A DNA stretch of 53,860 nucleotides, taken from positions 1 to 53,860 of the forward strand of contig CAMLFK010000007.1 of assembly GCA_946479255.1 (NCBI GenBank), written 5' to 3'. Positions within the stretch are counted from its first letter, which is position 1. Each line of letters opens with the position of its first letter. This stretch comes from an uncultured Oxalobacteraceae bacterium. Lineage in GTDB: Bacteria > Pseudomonadota > Gammaproteobacteria > Burkholderiales > Burkholderiaceae. Positions 10,262 to 19,640 of this stretch are shown one piece after another. The notes beneath the pieces are model-generated. The model was not told the origin of the DNA and made no database searches. It worked only from the letters and a program-made list of their open reading frames with translations. The translations under genes were made by a program, and so were the position numbers.

Positions 10262-11190
10262 TAATCTGCCCGCAGCGTCGGGTAGTCGCTCAGCAGCAGC
10301 TCGAAGGCGCCGCCGCTACTGCGCAGTTTGCCTTGCGCACCGAAGGGAATCGTCACGCGCGTGCGTCCATGGCCAAATTTCAGCCCGCACAGCAGCGGAA
10401 CCGGCAAGGTGGCGCGCAGGTAGGCGAGCATGGCGTCGAAATCGTAACCATTGTCGGCCTCGCTCAGTTTGTAGGCGGAGAAGTCGCCCAGGACGAGCGC
10501 CCGCTGGCGTCCCAGCACGCCAGCCTGCATCAGCTGCAGCAGCATGCGCTCCACCCGGTATGGATGCTCGTTGACGTCTTCAAAGAACAGGATGCCGTCG
10601 TCGATGCGCGGGAAATACTCGGTGCCCAGCAGCGACATCAGCATCGCCAGGTTGCCCCCCCAGACTTGCCCTTCGGTCTGCAGGGCGGGATTGCCCGCCG
10701 CCTCGCCGAGCACACGATGGGTGGGTCCCTCCAGGCAGCGCCAGAAATCGCCGAGCGTGAAAGGATCCAGCTGGGCCGGCGCAAAGTCGCTGTAGAGCAT
10801 CGGCCCCGCGTAACTGAGGGCGCCGGTTTTCGCGAACAAAGCCATCTGCAAGGCGGTAAAGTCGCTGAAACCCACGAAAATCTTACCGCTGGCCGCAAGT
10901 TGTTCGAAATCGATCCGCGGCAGCAGGCGGGTGAGGCCGTACTGTCCGCGCAGCGCCATCACCACCTGCACCTCCGGATTGGCGGCGGCCGCATACAACT
11001 GGGCGATGCGCTGGTCGTCGGTGGCGCCAAAGCGCTGGTACACGCGGCTACTGTCGAAGTAATTGTGCACCTTGCAGCCGAAGGATTCGAGCAAGGCGAT
11101 GCCACGGGCGATACCGGCATCATCGCGTGTATAGCCGCTGGGCGCCACGATGGCGATGCCGAAGGGGAAAGATGGTCTGGCGATAGTCAC
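10261..11190 (-). CDS. Muramoyltetrapeptide LD-carboxypeptidase (peptidase S66)
   Basis: 309 residues. S66 enzymes release the terminal D-alanine from murein tetrapeptides in the cytosol during cell-wall recycling. The N-terminus has IAIVAPSGYTRDDAGIARG, and the substrate-pocket region has MALRGQYGLTRLLPRID and KIFVGFSDFTALQMAL; the nucleophilic serine of the family normally sits in the GGYG/GR-G segment and subsequent strand. The later VWGGNLAMLMSLLGTEY and FFEDVNEHPYRVERML carry the conserved glutamate, and the catalytic histidine lies in LKFGHG. The gene overlaps the upstream hydrolase gene by 4 bases and abuts DUF418, in a tight operon. Confidence 0.88.
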   Translation of the reverse strand: MTIARPSFPFGIAIVAPSGYTRDDAGIARGIALLESFGCKVHNYFDSSRVYQRFGATDDQRIAQLYAAAANPEVQVVMALRGQYGLTRLLPRIDFEQLAASGKIFVGFSDFTALQMALFAKTGALSYAGPMLYSDFAPAQLDPFTLGDFWRCLEGPTHRVLGEAAGNPALQTEGQVWGGNLAMLMSLLGTEYFPRIDDGILFFEDVNEHPYRVERMLLQLMQAGVLGRQRALVLGDFSAYKLSEADNGYDFDAMLAYLRATLPVPLLCGLKFGHGRTRVTIPFGAQGKLRSSGGAFELLLSDYPTLRAD

Positions 11191-12113
11191 TGTTTTACGA
11201 AAAGCCGGGCTGTGGGGTCGAGTTCCATCTTACCGTGCGCGTGGGACTCGATCAAGGCAAGCAGGCGCTCGATCAGCTGGGGCGGCAAGTCGTGGCCCAT
11301 GCCTTCGATCAGTTCCAGGCGCGCGCCCGGCACCAGCGCCGCGGTGTCAAGCCCGCAGGCGGCCGGCACCAGCGGATCGGCGGCGCCGTGGATGACCAGG
11401 GTCGGGACAGCCAGCGCGCGCAGCAGCTCGCTGCGGTCCTTGGCCGCCACGATGGCCAGCAGCTGGCGCACTTCCCCGCCCGCACCCTGGTGACGTTTCA
11501 GCGAACGCAATACCCGCTGGCGCAGCAGCCGCTCCGGGGTGGGATAGGCCGGACTGCCCAGCACTTGCAAGGTATGCACCAGGTGGTCGACCGCGCTATC
11601 GAGACCGCGGCCCGGGCGCGGACGGCGCATCAGGACCGCGCGCGCCGCCGGCGTCGGCCCCGGCAGGCCGCGCCGTCCGCTGGTGGACATGATAGAAGTC
11701 AGGCTCAACACCCGCTGTGGATAGCGCGCCGCCATGATCTGGGCAATCATGCCGCCCATCGAAGCGCCTACCACATGGGCGCGCGCCACGCCGAGCGCAC
11801 TGAGCAGGCCGATGGCGTCGTCGGCCATGTCTTCCAGCGAATAGGCCGGGCGCAGCGGCAAGCGCAGCAAGGTCTTGAGGTAGGAAAGGCGCAAGCTGGG
11901 CGTGCCCGCGTGGTCGAATTTACTGGATAAGCCGCTGTCGCGATTGTCGTAGCGGATCACATAAAAGCCTTGCTCGACCAGCCCGGATACCAGGTCGTCC
12001 GGCCAGTCGATCAGCTGCATGCCCAGGCCCATGATGAGCAGCAAGGGCGGCCCCTTGGGGTCGCCCAAGGTGTCGTAGGCGAGCTCGACGCCGTTCGCGC
12101 TCAGTACCGGCAT
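11187..12113 (-). CDS. Alpha/beta hydrolase
   Basis: 308 residues, no signal peptide. The fold is shown by LLLIMGLGMQLIDWPDDLV (oxyanion region), VIRYDNRDSGLSSKFD, the nucleophile elbow GASMGGMIAQ, the acid in VIHGAADPLVP and the histidine in IEGMGHDLP. This subgroup resembles the aclacinomycin methylesterase/RdmC-type hydrolases common in proteobacteria; the substrate is not known. Its stop overlaps the LD-carboxypeptidase start (ATGA). A 138-base gap separates it from the tadA stop upstream, which may hold its own promoter. Confidence 0.8.
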   Translation of the reverse strand: MPVLSANGVELAYDTLGDPKGPPLLLIMGLGMQLIDWPDDLVSGLVEQGFYVIRYDNRDSGLSSKFDHAGTPSLRLSYLKTLLRLPLRPAYSLEDMADDAIGLLSALGVARAHVVGASMGGMIAQIMAARYPQRVLSLTSIMSTSGRRGLPGPTPAARAVLMRRPRPGRGLDSAVDHLVHTLQVLGSPAYPTPERLLRQRVLRSLKRHQGAGGEVRQLLAIVAAKDRSELLRALAVPTLVIHGAADPLVPAACGLDTAALVPGARLELIEGMGHDLPPQLIERLLALIESHAHGKMELDPTARLFVKQ

Positions 12114-12251
12114 CGGCTATGCTCCCGGCTGCCGTGCGCACAGGCAGCCGCTTCAATCGTTCGAATGGTTCCCAAGAAACTCTCCGGTTCTGCCCGGGCG
12201 GCAATGCCAGGCCACGACGGCCCAGCATAGCATTTTTGCGAAACTTGGGAT

Positions 12252-13176
<925 letters not shown>

Positions 13177-13189
13177 GATGCGGGCTCAC

Positions 13190-13825
13190 TTAAGGGATTT
13201 GCAGTAATTTATGGGTTTGCAAGCTCAGCTTCCACTTGGGATTGCGCTTGCAGGTGTCGATCGCCAGGCGGGTGTTGAACTCGGTCAGCGGCCCGTCCAT
13301 CGGCTGGACGAAAAAATGCTCGAAGTCCAGATGTTCGTAGGCGCCCAGGTCCTGGCTGGTTTGCGGGATCACCACCTTGATCTCGTTGCCGCGTTCCACC
13401 GCCAGGGTCGAGCCCATCTTCGGGCTGACGCACACCCAGTCCACTCCGGCCGGGACCGGCAAGGTGCCGTTGGTTTCGATGGCGATGGTGAAGCGGGCGC
13501 CGTGCATGGCCTCGATCAGGGCGGCATCGAGCTGCAGCAGCGGCTCGCCGCCGGTGAAGACCACGTACTTGGAGGACTCGAAACCGGCCGGCCACAGCGC
13601 GTCGATGGCGGCGGCCAACTGGGCCGCGTGGGCGAACTTGCCGCCGCCGTCACCATCGGTGCCGACAAAATCGGTATCGCAGAACTGGCACACGGCGCTG
13701 GCCCGGTCGCTCTCGCGCCCGGTCCACAGATTGCAGCCGGAAAAACGGCAGAACACCGCCGGACGGCCGGCGTGCGCGCCTTCGCCCTGCAAGGTGTAGA
13801 ACATCTCTTTGATACTGTAAGTCAC
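13190..13825 (-). CDS. queE: 7-carboxy-7-deazaguanine synthase QueE (CX14CX2C type)
   Basis: 211 residues. This radical SAM enzyme contracts carboxytetrahydropterin to carboxydeazaguanine, the third step to preQ0. The N-terminus KEMFYTLQGEGAHAGRPAVFCRFSGCN is split from the next cysteines by a 14-residue insertion (NLWTGRESDRASAV) before CQFCDTDFVG, so the cluster motif is CX14CX2C rather than the classical CX3CX2C. The Burkholderia multivorans enzyme is known to have this spacing. VVFTGGEPLLQ is the SAM-binding GGE motif. It is the first gene of the queE-queD-tadA operon, with 184 bases upstream before the divergent histidine kinase. Confidence 0.92.
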   Translation of the reverse strand: MTYSIKEMFYTLQGEGAHAGRPAVFCRFSGCNLWTGRESDRASAVCQFCDTDFVGTDGDGGGKFAHAAQLAAAIDALWPAGFESSKYVVFTGGEPLLQLDAALIEAMHGARFTIAIETNGTLPVPAGVDWVCVSPKMGSTLAVERGNEIKVVIPQTSQDLGAYEHLDFEHFFVQPMDGPLTEFNTRLAIDTCKRNPKWKLSLQTHKLLQIP

Positions 13826-14008
13826 GTCAAACCCTCTTCGTCAACCCTCCATTATACAAGCATTGGCCTCCCCCCTCCAGCCGGCCCTGGTTCGCCGGGG
13901 TTTGATATTGCTCTATGGAATGGTTGACTTGCGACAATTTGATGCACTGCCCTGCCCTGTAACTTTCTCGGAGTCGGCTTCGACACATCAGAATATCGGA
14001 GAGTTACC

Positions 14009-14854
14009 ATGATGATTACTCCTACTATCGTGCTTGCAGTAGTGTGGCTGCTGTTGCTTGGATGGGGATTTCACGCCCTGCTGCGCCGCCACCTGCGGCT
14101 GGACGACCAACTGGCCGATACCGAGGCCCAGCTGGCCATCGAACGCCATGCGCGCGCGGTGGCCGAACGGGCGCTGGCCAGCACGCACCTGTCGCTGTGC
14201 CAGTTGGCCAAGCAGCAGGAAACCGTGCGCGAAAGCGAACGCCAGCGCATCGCGCGGGATATCCACGATGACCTGGGTCAGAATCTGCTGGCCCTGAAAG
14301 TCGACTTATCCCTGCTGCATGTGAGCACCACCGGCGCCCACCCCTTGATCAGCCAAAAGGTCGACGACATGATCGGCAATCTTGACCTCACCATCAAGTC
14401 GCTGCGCGCCATCATTCACGACCTGCGCCCGATCGCGCTCGAAGCCGGTTTCATGCAGGCGATCGGCTGGCAAATGAATGAATTTACCCGCATGCACGGC
14501 ATCCGCCACACCCTGCACATCGACCAGGCGGTGATGGATGCCGGCACCGACCGCGAATGCGAGACCATGCTCTACCGCATTCTGCAGGAAGCGCTGTCGA
14601 ACGTGGTGCGCCATGCACACGCGACCGAAGTGACGGTCAACCTCCATTGCCAGGGCGGCATGATGTCCTTGAAGGTCAAGGACAATGGCATCGGCATCGG
14701 CGAGGGCGGCCGTGACGACCGGGGCTGCGGGCTGGCCGGCATGCGCGACCGGGTCAAGTCGATTGGTGGCAGCTTTGCCATCGACAGCATTGCCGGCGTC
14801 GGTACCATCCTGACCCTGGCGATTCCGCTGGCCGAGCCGGCCAGCGCGCATTAA
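14009..14854 (+). CDS. Sensor histidine kinase, NarL/DegS type (HisKA_3)
   Basis: 281 residues. One N-terminal membrane segment (about 5-25) is followed by a coiled coil and the dimerisation/phosphoacceptor box ERQRIARDIHDDLGQNLLAL, with the phosphorylated histidine in DIHDD. The catalytic domain has EALSNVVRHAHATEV (N box), DNGIGI (D box) and GLAGMRDRVKSIGGSF (G box). No periplasmic sensor domain is visible, so the stimulus may be membrane- or partner-derived. No NarL-type response regulator lies beside it. A diguanylate cyclase follows after 130 bases on the same strand. The ATG at 14009 is preceded by GGAGAG. Confidence 0.88.
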   Translation: MMITPTIVLAVVWLLLLGWGFHALLRRHLRLDDQLADTEAQLAIERHARAVAERALASTHLSLCQLAKQQETVRESERQRIARDIHDDLGQNLLALKVDLSLLHVSTTGAHPLISQKVDDMIGNLDLTIKSLRAIIHDLRPIALEAGFMQAIGWQMNEFTRMHGIRHTLHIDQAVMDAGTDRECETMLYRILQEALSNVVRHAHATEVTVNLHCQGGMMSLKVKDNGIGIGEGGRDDRGCGLAGMRDRVKSIGGSFAIDSIAGVGTILTLAIPLAEPASAH

Positions 14855-14984
14855 AAAACTTCGATCCCATGTCAATGCGTGCACGGTTGTTGCAGATCAA
14901 AGAAACGCGGCAGTAGTGGTAGCAGAATCAGACTTGTCGGTAGTCAATTTTTCCCGCCGGACATAAAACAAACAGGGACGCCAC

Positions 14985-15995
14985 ATGACAAGCACACACA
15001 AGGTTCAGGCGCCGAAAGGATACCCAGGCGCCTTCCAGGACCGCGCATTTGCCAACAAGCTGATGGAAATGCTGGCGATCCCGGCCTTCGTCCTCGACAC
15101 CAATTGCCGGGTGATCATCTGGAACCGTGCTTGCGAACGCCTGACCGGGGTGCCGGCCGAAGAAGTCATCGGCACCAGCGACCACTGGCGCAGCTTTTAC
15201 GACGAAGCCCGCCCTACGCTGGCCGACCTGGTGATCCAGAACCGCACCGACGAAATCGACCGCCTCTACCCGAGGATGAGCGCCAGCCACCAGGTCCACC
15301 AGGACGGTCAGCTGTGCACGGAAAGCTGGTGCGACATGCCGCGTGGCGGGCGCCGCCGCTACCTGGCCAGCGACGCCAGCCCGATCTTCAATGAAGACGG
15401 CAAGCTCGAAGCGGTGGTGCAGACCCTGCGCGACGTGACTGAAGAGAAGACCGCCCAGCTGGCCCTGGAACAGCTGGCGACCCGCGACGGCCTGACCGGC
15501 CTGGCCAACCGCCGCTGCTTCGACGATACCCTGCGGGCCGAATGGGCGCGCGCCCAGCGCCAGCAGCAGCCGCTGTCCCTCTTGATGGTCGATGTCGACA
15601 ACTTCAAAGCCTACAACGACGTCAATGGCCACATCGGTGGCGACGAATGCCTCCAGCGCATCGCCAGCGCCGTGGCCAGCGAAATGCGCGCCAACGACCT
15701 GGTGGCCCGCTACGGAGGAGAAGAGTTCGCCGTGATCCTGCCGAACCAGGCCTTGAAAGGCGCGGCGATTGTCGCCGAGCGCGTGCGCGAGCGCGTGGAA
15801 CGGCTGCGCCTGCCGAACGGCCAGGTGGCCGGCCAGCATGTGACCGTGAGCATCGGTGCGGCCACCGCCCTGGCGGCGCCGGACACCCAGCCCAATGAGT
15901 TGGTGGCCACGGCCGATGCGGCGCTCTACCGTGCCAAGCACATGGGGCGCAACCGCATCAGCCTTCCGCTGACGGAAAGCCTGCAGCTAAGCTGA
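14985..15995 (+). CDS. PAS-domain diguanylate cyclase
   Basis: 336 residues, soluble. A PAS domain occupies about 30-155 (FVLDTNCRVIIWNRACERLTG at its start), followed by a PAC-like EDGKLEAVVQTLRDVTEEK linker and a GGDEF domain (about 165-330). The active-site motif is GGEEF in VARYGGEEFAVILP, and the product-binding I-site RxxD (RAND) lies five residues before it, so an active, product-inhibited cyclase is expected. It makes cyclic di-GMP from two GTP. The input is unknown; the PAS domain shows no cysteine-based haem or flavin signature I can assign. Two strong hairpins follow the stop. Confidence 0.9.
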   Translation: MTSTHKVQAPKGYPGAFQDRAFANKLMEMLAIPAFVLDTNCRVIIWNRACERLTGVPAEEVIGTSDHWRSFYDEARPTLADLVIQNRTDEIDRLYPRMSASHQVHQDGQLCTESWCDMPRGGRRRYLASDASPIFNEDGKLEAVVQTLRDVTEEKTAQLALEQLATRDGLTGLANRRCFDDTLRAEWARAQRQQQPLSLLMVDVDNFKAYNDVNGHIGGDECLQRIASAVASEMRANDLVARYGGEEFAVILPNQALKGAAIVAERVRERVERLRLPNGQVAGQHVTVSIGAATALAAPDTQPNELVATADAALYRAKHMGRNRISLPLTESLQLS

Positions 15996-16018
15996 CCCGA
16001 GCTGAGCAAAGGGTCAGC
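15991..16018. terminator. Perfect 8-bp inverted repeat after the GGDEF gene
   Basis: GCTGACCC (15991-15998) and GGGTCAGC (16011-16018) pair perfectly around a 12-base loop. The left arm overlaps the stop codon of the diguanylate cyclase. There is no T-tract, so intrinsic termination is uncertain; it could also be a 3' stabilising structure. Confidence 0.45.
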
Positions 16019-16070
16019 CTGCGCGGGCGGCAACGCGGGCGGCAGTACCGCCCGCCGCCCCCCCGCGCAG
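16019..16070. terminator. Nested GC-rich hairpin between convergent genes
   Basis: An outer stem CTGCGCGGG/CCCGCGCAG (16019-16027 with 16062-16070) encloses an inner perfect stem GCGGGCGG/CCGCCCGC (16035-16042 with 16048-16055) with the loop CAGTA. It lies in the 90 bases between the convergent diguanylate cyclase and stress-protein genes, consistent with a bidirectional transcription barrier. No T-tract follows. Confidence 0.5.
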
Positions 16071-16085
16071 GGCCAGGCATGGCCT

Positions 16086-17228
16086 TTACGAGGTCATGCG
16101 TTCCCAGCCGTGACGCACGGCAGCCTTGATTTTTTCCCAGGTCGATCCCGGATTGCGCGACTCCCAGTCGGTGCGCAAAGTGCCTTCCACATCGTCCCAC
16201 TGGCGGCCGCGGTACGAATCGCTGCGTGCCATGCTGTTGCCGTACTGGTAGGCAGGCGCATAGTCGTCATAGGTGCCGCCGGCGTTGGCGAAGTTGCTGC
16301 TCCAGTGGCTGCGGTAGTAATTATCGTCTTCCGGCGACAGCTGCTCGATCTCGACTTCGGTGCGGCGCACTGAATCGCTGATGTTTTGCTGACGCTGGGT
16401 CACATCCTTGCCGACGACCACTTCCTCGACCACCCTTGCGGTTTTCTGCACGATTGCTTCCTCGGCGGTTTCGCGCAGCTCGATGGTGCCCTCCTTGAAA
16501 GCATCCAGGTCGCCAGGGCTGACCGGGCGGTCCACCGCGTGGCGCTCGACGTTGACGTGTTCTTCGCGCAGGCCGATGGTCTCGTTGACCGGTGTTTCCA
16601 CCACGCGCTGGTAGACCCGCACACCGCCCCGCGAAACTTCTCGCTTGCCGACCGCCAGCTCTTCCTGGATAACCGGAATCGCGGTCTGGCCCTGCGCGGT
16701 GGCATCGGCGCGCTGCTGCGAGCCGGAAAGCTGCGAACCCTGCACCGAACTTTGCTGCGCGTTCTGCTGCGCGTTTTGCTGCGAGAACGATTGCGACTGG
16801 CTCATGCTGCCGCTACCTGCGCGCATGCTGTCGCTGGCGTAGGTGCCGGCGCCCCATTGCTGCGAATGCTCATCGATGTCGATCGGGCCGTAGCGTTCGA
16901 CGACATCGGCGGCGCGCTCGACTTCCGGCTCGCTGTCGGCGCTCAGGGTCAGCACGAAGTTGCCGCGGTTGACGGCGGTGCTGTACAGGTTCACCTGATC
17001 GTCGCGGTCGCCAAAGAGGTCGGCAAAGAAGTTCTTGATGCTGGTACCGATCGACGCATCGCCGGCGGTGGTATTGGCCGTGCCGCTGGCGGACGACGAA
17101 CCGGATACGGTCGAATCGTCTTCGGACAGGCGCACGGTCTGGCGCGAGAAACCCGATGACACCAGTTCTTCCAGGGCTTGCTGCGCGTCGCCGCGATTAT
17201 CGAATACGGCTACGAGAGTGTGTTGCAT
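16086..17228 (-). CDS. YsnF/AvaK (DUF2382) stress protein with 17M-like N-terminal domain
   Basis: 380 residues. The N-terminus HTLVAVFDNRGDAQQALEEL is a small alpha/beta domain of the general stress protein 17M type (about 1-120). A glutamine/serine-rich linker with repeated QQNAQQN units follows (about 145-180), then a DUF2382 domain (about 185-310: IPVIQEELAVGKREV, RVVETPVNETIGLREEHV, RVVEEVVVGKDV). The tail has an aromatic/arginine-rich segment ending GSTWEKIKAAVRHGWERM. The molecular function of DUF2382 is unknown; homologues are stress-induced in other bacteria. The start at 17228 has a good AGGAGG-like site (GGAGGT). It lies 32 bases downstream of a second DUF2382 gene on the same strand. 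Confidence 0.85.
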   Translation of the reverse strand: MQHTLVAVFDNRGDAQQALEELVSSGFSRQTVRLSEDDSTVSGSSSASGTANTTAGDASIGTSIKNFFADLFGDRDDQVNLYSTAVNRGNFVLTLSADSEPEVERAADVVERYGPIDIDEHSQQWGAGTYASDSMRAGSGSMSQSQSFSQQNAQQNAQQSSVQGSQLSGSQQRADATAQGQTAIPVIQEELAVGKREVSRGGVRVYQRVVETPVNETIGLREEHVNVERHAVDRPVSPGDLDAFKEGTIELRETAEEAIVQKTARVVEEVVVGKDVTQRQQNISDSVRRTEVEIEQLSPEDDNYYRSHWSSNFANAGGTYDDYAPAYQYGNSMARSDSYRGRQWDDVEGTLRTDWESRNPGSTWEKIKAAVRHGWERMTS

Positions 17229-17260
17229 GATATACCTCCGTGATTGTTCAGTTGGCCGGC

Positions 17261-17668
17261 TCAGGAGCCTGGCTCAATACGTTCGATCGTGACGTCTTCC
17301 GAACGCAAGACGACCGTCTCGACATGCTGTTCCTTGGACTGGCTCCTGGTGATGTGAATCTCTTCCTTGATGCGGCATCGCTTTTCGACAACCAGGACTT
17401 CTTCCAGAATTGGAACGATCAATGTGTCCCCTTCCTGCCGCGCCGAGGGCGCTTCAGACAGCGGCACGATCCGGTCGATCGGCACATGCCGCAGCGCCAC
17501 TGCGTCATGCAGCAAAGGCTCGTCGATCGTGTGTGTTTGCTCGTTCACCGTCTTGTGGATCCGCACCCCGCCGGTTTCGACTTTCCGGACCTCGACCCGG
17601 GCCTGTTCCCGCACCGCCGGCACGACCAGCACGCCGTCGGCCGGTTCACTCGCCGAGTTCGTTTCCAT
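17261..17668 (-). CDS. Single-domain DUF2382 (YsnF-like) protein
   Basis: 135 residues starting at the ATG 17666-17668, which has an excellent GAAGGAGGAG ribosome site; longer in-frame readings into the upstream region lack support. The whole protein is one DUF2382 unit: LVVPAVREQARVEVRKVE, RIHKTVNEQTHTIDEPLL, TLIVPILEEVLVVEKRC, ITRSQSKEQHVETVVLR. It looks like the domain of the downstream 380-residue protein without its extra modules, so the pair may have arisen by duplication or fusion. The promoter region is shared divergently with the PhaC-type gene, where an ANR/FNR-like box lies. Function unknown. Confidence 0.8.
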   Translation of the reverse strand: METNSASEPADGVLVVPAVREQARVEVRKVETGGVRIHKTVNEQTHTIDEPLLHDAVALRHVPIDRIVPLSEAPSARQEGDTLIVPILEEVLVVEKRCRIKEEIHITRSQSKEQHVETVVLRSEDVTIERIEPGS

Positions 17669-17743
17669 CACAAATCTCCTCCTTCGTTTTGCTGCCACAA
17701 GTGCAAAACAGACTACAGCAATCACGCAGCACCCCGCACACCA

Positions 17744-17757
17744 TTGACGTTGATCAA
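17744..17757. promoter_or_regulatory. ANR/FNR-like box in the divergent stress-phaC promoter region
   Basis: TTGAC-GTTG-ATCAA matches the FNR/ANR consensus TTGAT-N4-ATCAA at nine of ten positions. It sits 66 bases before the PhaC start and 76 bases before the DUF2382 start, within the single shared intergenic region. This suggests oxygen-limited control of one or both transcripts. Confidence 0.55.
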
Positions 17758-17822
17758 GTTTGCATTTTCCCCTGGTCCGAAGCTGATGCGAGTGCGATCG
17801 CATTTCACATTTGGAGGCTTGC

Positions 17823-19640
17823 ATGCCCATCGATTCCACCGGCAGTATCACCAGCTCGATAGCCGCCTTGCCGGCCCAGCCGCCGCCCGATCCCGGTCCC
17901 GACCGCGCGCGCCAGATGGCCTTGCGCCACGAGGATATCGAACCACCCAGCGAGGTCGACCGGGTCCTGCATGCCAACCTGGCGCGGCTCACGCAAGGCA
18001 TCTCGCCGGCCAGCTTCGCGCTCGCCTGGCTGGACTGGGGCATGCACCTGGCGGCCTCGCCCGGCAAGTGGGGACAACTCATTGAAAAAGCCTGGCGCAA
18101 GGACTTGCGCTGGCTCGACTACGCCACCCGCGCCACGCTCGGCTTCGACACCGAGCCCTGCATCGAACCCTTGCCGCAAGACCGGCGCTTCCGCAGCCCG
18201 GCCTGGGGCCAATGGCCATACAGCCTGCTGCAGCAAGGCTTCCTGCTCAATCAGCAGTGGTGGCACAACGCCACCACCGGCATCGACGGGGTCAGCGCGC
18301 ACCACCAGGACATGGTCGAATTTTCCGCGCGCCAGCTGCTGGACCTGGTCTCGCCGGTCAACTTCGTGGCCACCAATCCGGAAGTCACCGAAGCGGCCAT
18401 CGAGGAAGGGGGGGCCAACTTCCTGCGCGGCGCCGCCAACCTGGTCGAAGACGAGCGGCGCCGCCTGCAAGGCGCGCCGCCGGCCGGCGCCGAGCAGTAC
18501 CGGCCCGGCATCGAGGTGGCCGCCACGCCGGGACGGGTGGTGCTGCGCAACCGCGTGATGGAACTGATCCAGTACGCGCCCGCGACGCCGTCCGTGCATG
18601 CCGAACCGCTCCTGATCGTGCCCGCCTGGATCATGAAGTACTACATCCTCGACCTTTCTCCCCACAACTCGCTGGTGCGCTACCTGGTCGGCCAGGGCCA
18701 CACGGTCTTCATGATCTCGTGGCATAACCCGGGCGAGGCCGACCGCGACCTCGGCATGGACGACTACCTGCGCGACGGCGTGCACGCGGCCTTCGACTGC
18801 ATCCGCGCGCTGGTGCCGGGCCAGCGCATCAACACCGCCGGCTACTGCCTGGGCGGCACCCTGCTGTCGATCGCCGTGGCGGCGCTCGGCTGCGACGGCG
18901 GCGGCATGATCAACTCCATGACCCTGCTGGCCGCGCAGACCGACTTCAGCGAGGCGGGCGAACTGATGCTGTTTATCGACGAGAGCCAGATCGACTGGCT
19001 GGAAGACATGATGTGGCAGCAGGGCTACCTGGACAACCGCCAGATGGCCGGCGCTTTTCAACTGCTGCGCTCGCACGACCTGGTGTGGTCGGTGGCGGTC
19101 AACCAGTACCTGCTGGGACGGCGCGCGCCGATGACCGACCTGATGGCCTGGAACGCCGACACCACCCGCATGCCGGCGCGCATGCACAGCGAGTACCTGC
19201 GCCAGCTGTTCCTGCACAACGACCTGTTCTGCGGACGCTACCGGGTCGAGGGGCGGCCGGTGGCCTTGTCCGACATTCGCGCGCCGCTGTTCGCGGTGGG
19301 CACCATGACCGACCATGTGTCGCCATGGCGCTCGGTGCACAAGCTGCACCTGCTGTCCGGCTGCGACCTCGACTTCGTGCTGACGACCGGCGGGCACAAT
19401 GCCGGCATCGTCAGCGAGCCGGGCCACAAAGCGCGCAGCTACTACCACGCCCACCGCCCGCACGACGGCTGCTACGTCGATCCGGACCGCTGGCTGGAAC
19501 TGGCCGAGGAGCACGACGGCTCGTGGTGGCCGGAATGGAAACGCTGGCTGGAGCAGGTTTCGAAGGAAGGCATGGTGCCGGCGCGCGCGCTTGCGGCCGG
19601 ACTCGATCCGGCCCCGGGGCGCTATGTCCTCGAGCGCTAG
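17823..19640 (+). CDS. phaC: Class I-type poly(3-hydroxyalkanoate) synthase PhaC
   Basis: About 605 residues. PHA synthases polymerise hydroxyacyl-CoA into storage polyester on granules. The PhaC N-terminal domain (about 85-255) is followed by the alpha/beta hydrolase core with the lipase-like box GYCLGG (nucleophilic Cys near residue 342), the acid in TMTDHVSPW (Asp near 497) and the histidine in [13 protein letters not shown] (near 525). [22 protein letters not shown] and [17 protein letters not shown] are further family marks. The ATG at 17823 has GGAGG six bases upstream, better than the TTG at 17811. No phaA, phaB, phasin or PhaR gene lies nearby. It may be a second synthase in the genome. 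Its 3' end overlaps the next gene, tail to tail, by 4 bases. Confidence 0.9.
   Translation: MPIDSTGSITSSIAALPAQPPPDPGPDRARQMALRHEDIEPPSEVDRVLHANLARLTQGISPASFALAWLDWGMHLAASPGKWGQLIEKAWRKDLRWLDYATRATLGFDTEPCIEPLPQDRRFRSPAWGQWPYSLLQQGFLLNQQWWHNATTGIDGVSAHHQDMVEFSARQLLDLVSPVNFVATNPEVTEAAIEEGGANFLRGAANLVEDERRRLQGAPPAGAEQYRPGIEVAATPGRVVLRNRVMELIQYAPATPSVHAEPLLIVPAWIMKYYILDLSPHNSLVRYLVGQGHTVFMISWHNPGEADRDLGMDDYLRDGVHAAFDCIRALVPGQRINTAGYCLGGTLLSIAVAALGCDGGGMINSMTLLAAQTDFSEAGELMLFIDESQIDWLEDMMWQQGYLDNRQMAGAFQLLRSHDLVWSVAVNQYLLGRRAPMTDLMAWNADTTRMPARMHSEYLRQLFLHNDLFCGRYRVEGRPVALSDIRAPLFAVGTMTDHVSPWRSVHKLHLLSGCDLDFVLTTGGHNAGIVSEPGHKARSYYHAHRPHDGCYVDPDRWLELAEEHDGSWWPEWKRWLEQVSKEGMVPARALAAGLDPAPGRYVLER

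Noticed and set aside
16735..16800. Short tandem repeat considered as a CRISPR or repeat array
   Set aside because: The repeats of about 12 bases encode the QQNA/QSQ linker of the DUF2382 protein; there are no spacers.
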